Notes: a model not told the origin generated them from the letters alone. DNA of 6,750 bases from Gammaproteobacteria bacterium (GCA_027484495.1 JAIXSW010000177.1:1-6750); one strand, 5' to 3'; shown: positions 1-5,802, counted from the first letter of the stretch. Translations and numbers: made by a program.

Positions 1-1
1 C

Positions 2-916
2 CGCGTCCGCTATGAGCGCGGCGATCTGGCAGCCTGCCAGGCTTTTCTGACTGACAGCTCGGAAGAACTCGTCCATTACAGGCAGCGCCGTGAACTCTGG
101 CTGATCTATCTGGCGTTGCAGGAGCGCGACTATGCCGCTGCAATTCAGGTGGTAAATCAAATTCCGGCGGCTGGCATGTCGAGCAATTTGGTTCGACTTG
201 TCCATCTGGTCATGATGCTGGCAGGCGAATTTGAGCGGGCGCAGGATTTTATTGAGCGAAAACGCCGCTTAGCAGTGCGGGGGGAATTGTATGTTCAGCT
301 GAGTATCGCGCAGACACGAGCCGTGTTATGGCGGCTTGAACACAGCGCCGCCGAGCAGCATCCGGCCTTGTTCAGTCAGCTGGAACAGCTGCAGACACAA
401 ATTCGGCAAGACAAGGCCGCGGCGGTCTTTAGCGTCTCAGTGAATCTGCTGGAAGCGCACATCTGGCAATTTTGCGACAGCAGCGAAAAAGCGCTGCAGT
501 TCATCCAGGATCATTTAGGCGACGTGCAGTGGCAGCAACAACCCGCATACGTGCTATGCCATGCCGCCCTGATATTTCACAGCCTGCAGCAAACTCAGCT
601 GGCGGCCGATTTGCTGTTTTACGCTGACACCCAAATAGAGTCGATGCTGGATAACTGCCACCATGTATTTATCAGCTGCTTACATCAGCACGCCTTTGAT
701 TTGGTGTATCCGTCAGCAGCCAGATCCGCCGCCTATCAGCAAATGGCGACACGGTACGTGCAACAGCATAACCTGCTGGCCGCCGCCAAAATGCTACGCC
801 GGGCTTGCCGTTACGATCAACAAAATCCAACCTTGCGACAGGCCTTGTACAAACTGATGCAGCAGTTAGGGATCCAGCGTTTCCGTGGCATCAACCTGCC
901 TCAGGAACAAACCTGA
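2..916 (+). CDS. TPR-like helical-repeat protein, 5'-truncated (possible C-terminal part of a TPR response regulator)
   Basis: The frame is open from the first bases of the window to a TGA, giving 304 visible residues. The in-frame TTG at 116 is only residue 39 and has coding-like sequence before it, so it is not taken as the start. The visible part is almost entirely amphipathic helix pairs with TPR-like spacing: a GDLAACQAF segment near residue 10, RDYAAAIQVV near 45, GEFERAQDF near 75, a longer helical stretch around 140-165, and a final unit with LLAAAKMLRRA followed by NPTLRQALYKLM. No catalytic motif, signal peptide or membrane segment is visible. The C-terminus (QQLGIQRFRGINLP) resembles, from memory, the tail of gammaproteobacterial response regulators that fuse a receiver domain to TPRs (VieB-like). 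The receiver domain would lie upstream of the window, so this is only a hypothesis. It converges on the M24 gene with a 10-base gap. Coding and TPR-like nature are well supported; function is not. Confidence 0.8.
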   Translation, partial: RVRYERGDLAACQAFLTDSSEELVHYRQRRELWLIYLALQERDYAAAIQVVNQIPAAGMSSNLVRLVHLVMMLAGEFERAQDFIERKRRLAVRGELYVQLSIAQTRAVLWRLEHSAAEQHPALFSQLEQLQTQIRQDKAAAVFSVSVNLLEAHIWQFCDSSEKALQFIQDHLGDVQWQQQPAYVLCHAALIFHSLQQTQLAADLLFYADTQIESMLDNCHHVFISCLHQHAFDLVYPSAARSAAYQQMATRYVQQHNLLAAAKMLRRACRYDQQNPTLRQALYKLMQQLGIQRFRGINLPQEQT

Positions 917-926
917 GAGCATGTTG

Positions 927-1589
927 TTAAAACAACACTTGTTCGACAAAACCGCCAAAGCCACTGACAGGATCCAGCAGTTGGATCTCTAACACCCAAA
1001 TACCACTGTGGACTTCGCCGTCACAACCCCCCAGCTGACCGCTGGCATCAAGTTTATGCGGGAAATCGCCGACGCGATGACCTTTGATCTGGTGATTCAG
1101 TTGCATACCATATCGTGCAGCAGCTTCTGCAGCGAACCGATATAAGGCCTCACCAGAACACCCGGTCTGACGCCAGTGCATTGCGACTTGATCAAACACC
1201 TGATGCACAGCTTGTTGCACTTTGTGCTGCTCAGGATTGTGCCCCAGACAAAAAGTGGCGCCGACATCGGCTTCATGACCGGCAAACACCGGCCCAATAT
1301 CAATAAAAAAGATATCCTCAGCCTGTAGCCGCACTGTGGCATCCGATACTTCGCTATAGATTTTCGCAGTATTGCGACCAAACCTGACAATAGGCGGGTG
1401 CCAGTGCTGTTCAGCGCCGGCTTGTTGCAATAATTGCAACGCAAGCGCGCAGGCTTGATGTTCAGTCATCCCAGGCAGTAACTGGGTAGCCAGCTGCTCT
1501 AGCACCTGTAAGGCCTGAGTTTGCGCCTGTTGCATCGCAGTTAGGGAAAAGTCAGGACCCACTGCTTGGGCAACCGATTGATTTTGCAT
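927..1589 (-). CDS. Compact M24-family metallopeptidase (MetAP/aminopeptidase P fold)
   Basis: The protein has 220 residues from the ATG at 1589. All five pita-bread metal ligands of family M24 can be placed (numbering from this start): D97 in FIDIGP, D108 in EADVG, H171 in GHRVG, E201 in WVLEIQL and E216 in GFVEQ. A second histidine, H178 (FPH), lies seven residues after H171, as in methionine aminopeptidase. The 11-residue D-D spacing is also typical. An early HWHPPIVRFG segment matches the substrate-side motif of the family. It therefore probably removes N-terminal residues from peptides in the cytoplasm using two divalent metals; no signal peptide is seen. It lacks the N-terminal domain of prolidase/aminopeptidase P and stops four residues after the last ligand, shorter than usual. 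An upstream ATG at 1607 would add six residues but has no SD, whereas 1589 has GGAG at six bases. Substrate specificity cannot be read from the sequence. Confidence 0.9.
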   Translation of the reverse strand: MQNQSVAQAVGPDFSLTAMQQAQTQALQVLEQLATQLLPGMTEHQACALALQLLQQAGAEQHWHPPIVRFGRNTAKIYSEVSDATVRLQAEDIFFIDIGPVFAGHEADVGATFCLGHNPEQHKVQQAVHQVFDQVAMHWRQTGCSGEALYRFAAEAAARYGMQLNHQIKGHRVGDFPHKLDASGQLGGCDGEVHSGIWVLEIQLLDPVSGFGGFVEQVLF

Positions 1590-1595
1590 CTGAAA

Positions 1596-1599
1596 CTCC
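1596..1599 (-). promoter_or_regulatory. Shine-Dalgarno site fixing the M24 start at 1589
   Basis: On the minus strand GGAG is followed by TTTCAG and then the ATG at 1589-1587, an ideal six-base spacing. The alternative in-frame ATG at 1607 is preceded by GGGCCTTTGCA with no purine-rich SD at a useful distance. The shorter start is therefore preferred. Confidence 0.7.
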
Positions 1600-1705
1600 G
1601 AGACCATTGCAAAGGCCCATGATAGCTAACCTGATACAAAGCCGTATATTTATTTTGTTGAAATGATGTAATTTTTAGCGCAATAATCAGCCTCCAGAAC
1701 TTTGC

Positions 1706-1734
1706 TTGTCGCTGCAAAGGCTGCTTTCTATACT
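1706..1734 (+). promoter_or_regulatory. Predicted sigma70 promoter of the DUF1232-SLT unit
   Basis: A -35 element TTGTCG (1706-1711, 4/6) is separated by 17 bases from a -10 element TATACT (1729-1734, 5/6). Transcription would start near 1741, giving a leader of about 27 bases before the ATG at 1768. A second, weaker pair lies upstream: TTGAAA (1658-1663) and AATAAT (1682-1687) with an 18-base spacer. Placement of the first promoter rules out the in-frame TTG at 1702 as the main start, because it would lie upstream of the transcript. Confidence 0.55.
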
Positions 1735-1767
1735 GTAACTCCGACTAAAAAATACAAGGGAACGACC

Positions 1768-2340
1768 ATGGCACTGACCATCAGCTTTGACCTGCAAGAG
1801 CAGGATTTAGATTACTTCCGTCAATTAATGCAAAAAACCGAACGGGTGGTCACTCAACATAGCACCGAAGAGATCCTGAACGCAGCAAAAGCGCTGGCGG
1901 GAGAAGTACAAAATCAGGTGCCTGATTTTGTTGCTGTCCGGCTCAAACAGCTGGAAACGCTGGTCGCTATGGTTGAAGACAAAGACTGGGATCTGACAGA
2001 CGAAGAAAAATTAGATGTGCTATCAGCACTGGCTTATTTTGCAAAACCAGAGGATCTTATCGCAGACCATTTACCGGTACTCGGTTTCCTCGACGATGCC
2101 ATCATGATCGAACTGGTCGTGCAATCACTGGCCGACGATTTTGAAGCCTACACAGAATTCTGTACTTTCCGGCGCAATGAAATTGAACGTCGTGGCCCTG
2201 AAGCACAAACCACTAAAGCCGACTGGCTGGAAACAAAGAAGCAAGAGTTACATTCCTGGCTACGGCGGCGGCGCGCAGAGAAACGCAGCGGATCTTCTGC
2301 TGGTGGCGGTTTCCGCTCAGTATTCTCGTTCCGTCGTTGA
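1768..2340 (+). CDS. YkvA-like DUF1232 domain protein
   Basis: The protein has 190 residues from the ATG at 1768, chosen because AAGGG (1756-1760) lies seven bases upstream and because the predicted promoter lies within the longer frame that begins at the TTG at 1702. Residues 84-120 carry the DUF1232 (YkvA) core: LSALAY, then KPEDLIADHLPVLGFLDDA, with the family's characteristic P-DLI-D-LP-LG-LDD pattern. Residues 1-75 are mostly acidic helix. The C-terminus (about 160-190) is basic, ending in an RRRR cluster and a Ser/Gly/Arg-rich tail that is probably disordered. In the family the DUF1232 stretch is a short hydrophobic helical hairpin often thought to associate with membranes; its molecular role is not established. 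No signal peptide is present. It is the first gene of a unit with the lytic transglycosylase, whose start codon overlaps its stop, so co-translation is likely. Family assignment is firm; function is unknown. Confidence 0.88.
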   Translation: MALTISFDLQEQDLDYFRQLMQKTERVVTQHSTEEILNAAKALAGEVQNQVPDFVAVRLKQLETLVAMVEDKDWDLTDEEKLDVLSALAYFAKPEDLIADHLPVLGFLDDAIMIELVVQSLADDFEAYTEFCTFRRNEIERRGPEAQTTKADWLETKKQELHSWLRRRRAEKRSGSSAGGGFRSVFSFRR

Positions 2341-2996
2341 TAACTATATCAGCAATAAAACGGTGTTCTGCAGACTGGCGTCTTGCCGGTCTGCTGTTTT
2401 TGCTGAGTTGCCCGACGCATGCCAGTCAGCTCAAAGTTTACCAGTACACGCAAAGTAATGGCGTCGTGGCTTTTTCCGATAAAGCACCGCAACAGCAGCC
2501 GTACAAAGTTTTGCGTTATGACTGTTTCGCCTGTGGTGTTTCCAGCCAGGTGAACTTCCGCACGACGCCGTTGTTTTTGCAACGTTATCGTGCCGAGATC
2601 AGTCATGCCGCCCGTGTGCATCAGTTGGAACCAAGCCTGATCCAGGCGCTAATTCATGCCGAGTCTGGTTTTAATCCGCAGGCCCGCTCCAAAGTCGGTG
2701 CCCAGGGTCTGATGCAGCTGATGCCAGAGACCGCCAAAGATCTTGGCGTCACCGATGTATGGACGCCAAAACATAATATTAATGCCGGTACAGCTTATCT
2801 CGCTGCATTATTGCAACAATTTCAGGGCGATCAGCAGCTTGCGCTAGCGGCTTATAATGCCGGCCCTTCTACAGTCGATCGCTATAACGGTGTGCCGCCT
2901 TTTGCCGAAACCAAAGCTTATTTACAGCGCGTCCAGATTTTGCAGCAGCGCTATCAACGTGCCGGCCAGCCGGACGCCAATCGCAGTGCACTGTAA
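2337..2996 (+). CDS. Exported lytic transglycosylase (DUF4124-like N-domain plus SLT domain)
   Basis: The protein has 219 residues. A signal peptide is clear: basic residues K8, R9 and R15, a hydrophobic run LAGLLFLLS, and a likely signal peptidase I site after THA (residue 29). C25 after LLS could instead be a weak lipobox. Residues about 33-60 (VYQYTQSNGVVAFSDKAP) resemble DUF4124, often found before SLT domains. The SLT domain spans about 85-205: catalytic Glu109 in HAESGF, GLMQLMPETA at 124-133 and AAYNAGP at 171-177. All are hallmarks of family 1 lytic transglycosylases, which cleave the MurNAc-GlcNAc bond of peptidoglycan to 1,6-anhydro products in the periplasm. C63 and C66 (DCFAC) could form a disulfide between the domains. 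The TTG at 2337 is the first ATG/GTG/TTG in frame and overlaps the DUF1232 stop. No SD is visible, so translational coupling is inferred. Enzyme class is firm; the exact start is moderately sure. Confidence 0.9.
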   Translation: MITISAIKRCSADWRLAGLLFLLSCPTHASQLKVYQYTQSNGVVAFSDKAPQQQPYKVLRYDCFACGVSSQVNFRTTPLFLQRYRAEISHAARVHQLEPSLIQALIHAESGFNPQARSKVGAQGLMQLMPETAKDLGVTDVWTPKHNINAGTAYLAALLQQFQGDQQLALAAYNAGPSTVDRYNGVPPFAETKAYLQRVQILQQRYQRAGQPDANRSAL

Positions 2997-3099
2997 TTTT
3001 CTTTGCCTCTTGTCAGTTTTTTTTCCGCACATTTAAACGAAACTCAATACGCTGCCGACTATCTCCTCATTGTGTGTTTTTAGAGCCCTGCACAGGGGC

Positions 3100-3112
3100 G
3101 GTCATTCTGACC
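3100..3112. promoter_or_regulatory. Inverted repeat, possible activator-binding site
   Basis: GGTCA-TTC-TGACC is a perfect five-base inverted repeat with a three-base centre. It lies about 100-112 bases upstream of the start site predicted from the sigma54-like element, a usual distance for enhancer-binding-protein sites. It could equally be a small RNA hairpin or chance. Confidence 0.3.
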
Positions 3113-3185
3113 AGTTGTTAGTCAAATTTGATAAATAACACGATGCAAAAAATCGTATGCTTTTGATTTAATTAAATTTTAATTT

Positions 3186-3201
3186 CGGCATAAGATTTGC
3201 C
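3186..3201 (+). promoter_or_regulatory. Candidate sigma54 (RpoN) -24/-12 promoter
   Basis: CGGCAT-AAGAT-TTGCC matches the RpoN consensus (TGGCAC-N5-TTGCW) at 8 of 11 fixed positions. The essential GG (3187-3188) and GC (3199-3200) are exactly 12 bases apart. Transcription would start near 3212, about 23 bases before the ATG, with the SD inside the leader. No comparable sigma70 pair was found: TTGATT/TAAGAT and TTGATA/TATGCT both have 22-base spacers. The first T of the -24 element is C, so this is a candidate only. Confidence 0.38.
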
Positions 3202-3234
3202 TAATACCTACAGATTCACTGAAAAGGAAATATC

Positions 3235-4002
3235 ATGAGAAAAATTGTCCCGCTGCTCTGCTCTTTAACGCTGTTAAATGCCTGTGTGATCCATGTTGGC
3301 GCCAATGAACCCGTCGTCAATCAAAACCGCCAACTGCAACTCAATGCCAAAGATTTACAACAATTGGTCGCCGAAACCGGTGCCGGTGATTTGCAGATCA
3401 TTGCTGAACAAGGTCGTGAAATTATTGAGGTCGATGCACAGATCCGTTTCGATAACATCGACGAACTCGAACTGACGCTGGAAGCAAAAGGCAACGCGGC
3501 GGTGCTAATCGCCCGCAATAAAGAACAAGTGTCTTTTGGTTATGTGAATCACGCTGAAGTCGATTTAGTCGTCCGGCTGCCGGAACGTTTTGCGCTGAAA
3601 CTGGAAGATGGTTCCGGCGACGTCCGTATTGCCGGTTTAAAAGGTGACGTGTTGGTGAACGACGGTTCCGGGAATTTGGCAGTGAATGGCGCCAAGCAGT
3701 TGGTGATTGAAGATGGTTCCGGTGATTTGACGCTGAGTCAGGTAACAGGCAACGTCACAATTGACGATGGGTCCGGCAATGTCGAGGCAAACCAGATTGG
3801 CGGAGATCTGAAGCTTACCGACGGATCAGGCGATGTCGAGATCCGTCAGGTGCAAGGTAAAGTCACAATTGATGACGGTTCAGGTGACATCCGCGTCGCA
3901 CAGGCCGGCGCCTTGCAGGTTGATGACGATGGCTCGGGTGAGCTTAGTTACCAACAAATCTCTGGCCGCGTATCGGTACCAGACGAACACATGCGCGAGT
4001 GA
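3235..4002 (+). CDS. DUF4097-like beta-repeat lipoprotein with seven DGSG repeats
   Basis: The protein has 255 residues from an ATG with AAGGA six bases upstream. The N-terminus is a lipoprotein signal: R2, K3, a hydrophobic run, then the lipobox LNAC with C17 as the lipidated residue. The +2 residue is Val, not Asp, so sorting to the outer membrane is expected, probably on the periplasmic face. Residues about 37-120 are a beta-rich region with a first GAGD motif. From residue 125 the chain is a tandem repeat: DGSG begins at 125, 143, 160, 178, 196, 214 and 232, so the period is 18 with one unit of 17. Each unit reads DGS-G-[DNE], then two short alternating-hydrophobic strands separated by a G-containing turn. 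This is the pattern of DUF4097/adhesin-type beta-solenoids. No catalytic motif is visible. Function is unknown; a structural, ligand-binding or stress-related envelope role is inference. It stands alone between a possible sigma54 promoter and a strong terminator. Confidence 0.9.
   Translation: MRKIVPLLCSLTLLNACVIHVGANEPVVNQNRQLQLNAKDLQQLVAETGAGDLQIIAEQGREIIEVDAQIRFDNIDELELTLEAKGNAAVLIARNKEQVSFGYVNHAEVDLVVRLPERFALKLEDGSGDVRIAGLKGDVLVNDGSGNLAVNGAKQLVIEDGSGDLTLSQVTGNVTIDDGSGNVEANQIGGDLKLTDGSGDVEIRQVQGKVTIDDGSGDIRVAQAGALQVDDDGSGELSYQQISGRVSVPDEHMRE
3607..3981 (+). repeat. Seven tandem 54-base (one 51-base) coding repeats
   Basis: Each unit starts with a codon set for Asp-Gly-Ser-Gly, for example gatggttccggc at 3607 and gacggatcaggc at 3820. 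Units begin at 3607, 3661, 3712, 3766, 3820, 3874 and 3928. The DNA copies differ at many third positions while the DGSG core is invariant, which suggests old duplications kept under protein-level selection rather than recent slippage. Confidence 0.85.
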
Positions 4003-4020
4003 TATTTTGTTCTTCTGACA

Positions 4021-4049
4021 AAACGGGGCGCTGGCCCCGTTTGTGTTTT
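4021..4049. terminator. Hairpin terminator between convergent genes
   Basis: A perfect nine-base stem AAACGGGGC (4021-4029) and GCCCCGTTT (4034-4042) encloses a GCTG loop. It is followed by GTGTTTTG on the plus strand and by a TTTTGT-type tract on the minus strand. It lies 18 bases after the lipoprotein stop and 22 bases before the end of the GAF gene, so it probably works for both. Confidence 0.82.
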
Positions 4050-4064
4050 GTCTCGCCAGTTTAG

Positions 4065-4592
4065 TCAGAACAATGCGGCAAATTTTTCCTGTAATTGTGG
4101 TTTTAACGCAAAAGTGATTAGTTTGCCGGCCTGCTCCAGGAAAGTGATCTGGCTGGCATTCCACTCCATGATACTGCCGACCTGCTCACAACAAAACACC
4201 CCGACCAGTTGACCGTTGTAGCGAATGCCGACATCCAGCAGCGATAAAATGTCATTGGGTTCAAAATAAGCTTCGTTAAAACAGGATGTCGCCGGATGCG
4301 TGGCGGCATCGGGGGCGTTAATGCCACCGTCATTACGCATCGCTTCGAAATAAGGTGCAAAATCATCTTCATGCAGTGCAATGCCCTGATAGTGCGCATC
4401 TTCATTGCTGTCGTATAAATCGACAGCGATAATTTCGCTGAGCAGCGCATCAGAATAGAGCCAAAGGCTGGCGCGGGAACAATGCAGTTGTTTGGTGATG
4501 GTTTCGGTCAGCTGCCGGTAGAACGCTTCAGCCGAGATTTGTTGATCTTTAAATGCTTTAATCAGCAGTAATAAGGCCGTCTGGTCGAGCAT
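4065..4592 (-). CDS. Stand-alone GAF domain protein
   Basis: The protein has 175 residues from the ATG at 4592, chosen because AGGAG lies five bases upstream; a TTG at 4610 would add six residues but has no such site. One GAF domain fills most of the chain: an N-terminal helix (1-35, with QLTETITKQL), then CSRASLWLYS (38-47), a variable loop with LHEDDFAPYFEAM (73-85), a conserved ATSCFNEAYF (101-110) and DILSLLDVGI (114-123). It ends with GQLVGVFCCEQVG (127-139), EWNASQITFLEQAG (143-156) and a last helix. GAF domains bind small ligands or mediate dimerisation in signalling proteins. No output domain (GGDEF, kinase, DNA-binding) is present, so the protein must act through a partner or as a ligand sensor. 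C134 and C135 are adjacent within a core strand. The protein is cytoplasmic, with no signal peptide. The gene has its own predicted promoter and a 5' hairpin. Ligand unknown. Confidence 0.88.
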   Translation of the reverse strand: MLDQTALLLLIKAFKDQQISAEAFYRQLTETITKQLHCSRASLWLYSDALLSEIIAVDLYDSNEDAHYQGIALHEDDFAPYFEAMRNDGGINAPDAATHPATSCFNEAYFEPNDILSLLDVGIRYNGQLVGVFCCEQVGSIMEWNASQITFLEQAGKLITFALKPQLQEKFAALF

Positions 4593-4597
4593 AAAGT

Positions 4598-4602
4598 CTC
4601 CT
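4598..4602 (-). promoter_or_regulatory. Shine-Dalgarno site fixing the GAF gene start at 4592
   Basis: AGGAG on the minus strand is followed by five bases (ACTTT) and ATG. No comparable site precedes the upstream in-frame TTG at 4610. Confidence 0.75.
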
Positions 4603-4611
4603 GCAAACAAG

Positions 4612-4632
4612 CTCCGCTGCCGCTCAGCGGAG
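4612..4632 (-). promoter_or_regulatory. Stem-loop at the predicted 5' end of the GAF mRNA
   Basis: CTCCGCTG and CAGCGGAG form a perfect eight-base stem around a five-base loop. On the minus strand it begins one or two bases after the predicted transcription start (4633/4634) and ends nine bases before the SD AGGAG. It could stabilise the mRNA 5' end or affect translation. It is also the only strong hairpin downstream of the yfiF-like gene, and it is followed by CTTGTTTG, so a weak terminator role is possible. Confidence 0.5.
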
Positions 4633-4640
4633 TTGTTTCA

Positions 4641-4669
4641 GTTATAGCCGCAGAAAAGCGAATTGTCAG
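4641..4669 (-). promoter_or_regulatory. Predicted sigma70 promoter of the GAF gene
   Basis: On the minus strand CTGACA (4669-4664, 5/6 to the -35 consensus) is separated by exactly 17 bases from TATAAC (4646-4641, 5/6 to the -10 consensus). The start site would be an A at 4633 or 4634, about 41 bases before the ATG. This is the best promoter match in the window. Confidence 0.7.
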
Positions 4670-4701
4670 GCTCCCCCATCGCACCGGCAAGTCGCTTAAT
4701 C

Positions 4702-5691
4702 CTATTGCTGCTGACGATACCATTCGCCCAGGATCAAACTAGCTGCCACGCTGACATTCAGTGATTCAACCTTACCAGTGCCTGGGATCTGCAAAGCAAT
4801 TTCAGCGCTATTCGCCACTGCTTTAGAGACACCTTGCATCTCTTCGCCAAACACCACCACGACCTTTTTTGGTAGCTGACTGTTGTACAGAGATACTCCG
4901 GCATGGCTGGATGTAGTAATGAGCGTGTACCCTGCTTCTTTACACAGCTTCAGCGCCAGTGGCAAATGGTCAGTCTGCAGTGCTTCAACAAACTCGAGTC
5001 CGCCTTCTGCGGTGCGCGCTGCAGCGCCGGATTGCAAGGCTTCAGGCGCGGTCAGAATAATACCACTGACGCCAAAATGGGCACAGCTGCGGGCAATAGC
5101 GCCAAGGTTATGCGGATTGCCGACACCATCCAGCGCCAACAAACAATCCTGTGTTTTTTTGCGGTGCAAAGTCAGATAGCTGGCGACTGACATCGCGTCG
5201 CGCTTTTTCACCACGAAAATCACACCGCCATGATGCTGGCTGCCACTGACTTTCTCCAATTCAACGTTATCGACAATGTGATAAGCCCGTTTGTTGGCCG
5301 CCAGATATTTCATCACATCAGCAAAACGCGGTGCATAGTCGGCATGCAGGTACATTTTAATCACCGCATCCGGTCTTTCATTAAAACAGACGCGGCAGGC
5401 ATTTTCGCCGAGCACCCGGCTTTCATGCTGGCCTTGTTGTTTTAACTGCGCGGGGGAGACGGCTTTTGCCGGTCCTGCGACCTTTGAGACTCGCTCGGTG
5501 GCAGCACCTTCAGCACGAACCGGACGTCTGGCATTATCCGAACGCGGATGCGCTGGCTTTGCGTCCGTATTTTTACTGGCAGCGCCTTTCCACGGTTTTT
5601 GCAACAAGGCACCATCGCTATCGCGTTGACGGGGCGGACGGGGCGGACGGGATGATGAGGTTTGGCTCGGTTTTTTCGGCGGATATGCCAC
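4702..5691 (-). CDS. yfiF: YfiF-like SpoU/TrmH-family RNA 2'-O-methyltransferase
   Basis: The protein has 329 residues, close to E. coli YfiF (about 345), with the same three-part layout. Residues 1-90 are a basic Pro/Arg/Ser/Ala-rich tail, probably disordered and RNA-contacting. Residues about 91-165 (RVLGENACRVCF to VIFVVKKRD) are the SpoU substrate-binding domain. Residues about 180-325 are the knotted SPOUT domain: motif 1 at GNPHNLGAIARS (191-202), motif 2 at VVVFGEEMQGV (278-288), motif 3 at IPGTGKVESLNVSVAAS (302-318). Asn192, Arg201, Glu283 and the SLNVS loop are the residues expected to hold S-adenosylmethionine and activate the ribose 2'-OH. The RNA target of YfiF is not known to me, so the reaction is given by family only. 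The start is GTG at 5691 with AGGA nine bases upstream; no better start lies downstream near the fold. It is divergent from rlmJ. Confidence 0.9.
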   Translation of the reverse strand: MAYPPKKPSQTSSSRPPRPPRQRDSDGALLQKPWKGAASKNTDAKPAHPRSDNARRPVRAEGAATERVSKVAGPAKAVSPAQLKQQGQHESRVLGENACRVCFNERPDAVIKMYLHADYAPRFADVMKYLAANKRAYHIVDNVELEKVSGSQHHGGVIFVVKKRDAMSVASYLTLHRKKTQDCLLALDGVGNPHNLGAIARSCAHFGVSGIILTAPEALQSGAAARTAEGGLEFVEALQTDHLPLALKLCKEAGYTLITTSSHAGVSLYNSQLPKKVVVVFGEEMQGVSKAVANSAEIALQIPGTGKVESLNVSVAASLILGEWYRQQQ

Positions 5692-5714
5692 GATAAAAAA
5701 TCCTGTATCTGACG

Positions 5715-5726
5715 GGCCTGCAGGCC
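5715..5726. repeat. Perfect 12-bp palindrome in the yfiF-rlmJ spacer
   Basis: GGCCTGCAGGCC reads identically on both strands. It lies 24 bases upstream of the yfiF-like start codon and about 107 bases upstream of rlmJ. It could be an operator for one or both genes; its role is not shown. Confidence 0.5.
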
Positions 5727-5802
5727 GGAAAAGCCCTCAGTTTAACGCAAAAACCCGCGGTATCGAAGAAAGACTTGAGTTTGTTATTGGCTGCAGTAAG
5801 CT

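Larger units (their letters stand above)
2997..3234. other. Regulatory spacer between the SLT gene and the lipoprotein gene
   Basis: No open frame with coding character is visible. The stretch holds a run of eight T (3017-3024) without a preceding stem, a short inverted repeat CCCTG-CA-CAGGG (3086-3097), a second inverted repeat (3100-3112), an AT-rich segment containing the palindrome TTTAATTAAA (3167-3176), a sigma54-like element (3186-3201) and the SD AAGGA (3224-3228) of the next gene. The AT-rich part is clearly lower in GC than the flanking genes. Confidence 0.6.

Noticed and set aside
922..937. Inverted repeat TGTTGTT-AA-AACAACA between the two convergent genes, as a terminator.
   Set aside because: It is all weak A-T rich pairs with a two-base loop, overlaps the M24 stop codon and has no following T tract. 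It is too unstable to call.
1702..1767. N-terminal extension of the DUF1232 protein from the TTG at 1702.
   Set aside because: The TTG overlaps the predicted promoter and has no SD, while the ATG at 1768 has AAGGG at seven bases and starts the conserved-looking chain.
2349..2621. Open frame on the minus strand opposite the lytic transglycosylase.
   Set aside because: It lies entirely within a well-supported gene, has no recognisable domain and no SD.
3017..3024. Run of eight T after the lytic transglycosylase gene, as an intrinsic terminator.
   Set aside because: No GC-rich stem precedes it. The nearby CAGTGCACTG palindrome (2984-2993) can form only a four-base stem with no loop room.
3163..3196. 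Sigma70 promoter TTGATT/TAAGAT for the lipoprotein gene.
   Set aside because: The spacer is 22 bases, well outside the normal 16-18, and the -10 matches only 4/6. The TTGATA/TATGCT pair upstream has the same fault.
3607..3981. CRISPR-like or satellite DNA repeat.
   Set aside because: The 54-base units are coding, in frame, diverged at third positions and have no spacers.
5466..5696. Open frame on the plus strand opposite the N-terminal tail of the YfiF-like gene.
   Set aside because: It arises from the GC-rich, low-complexity antisense of the Pro/Arg-rich tail; the encoded sequence shows no domain.
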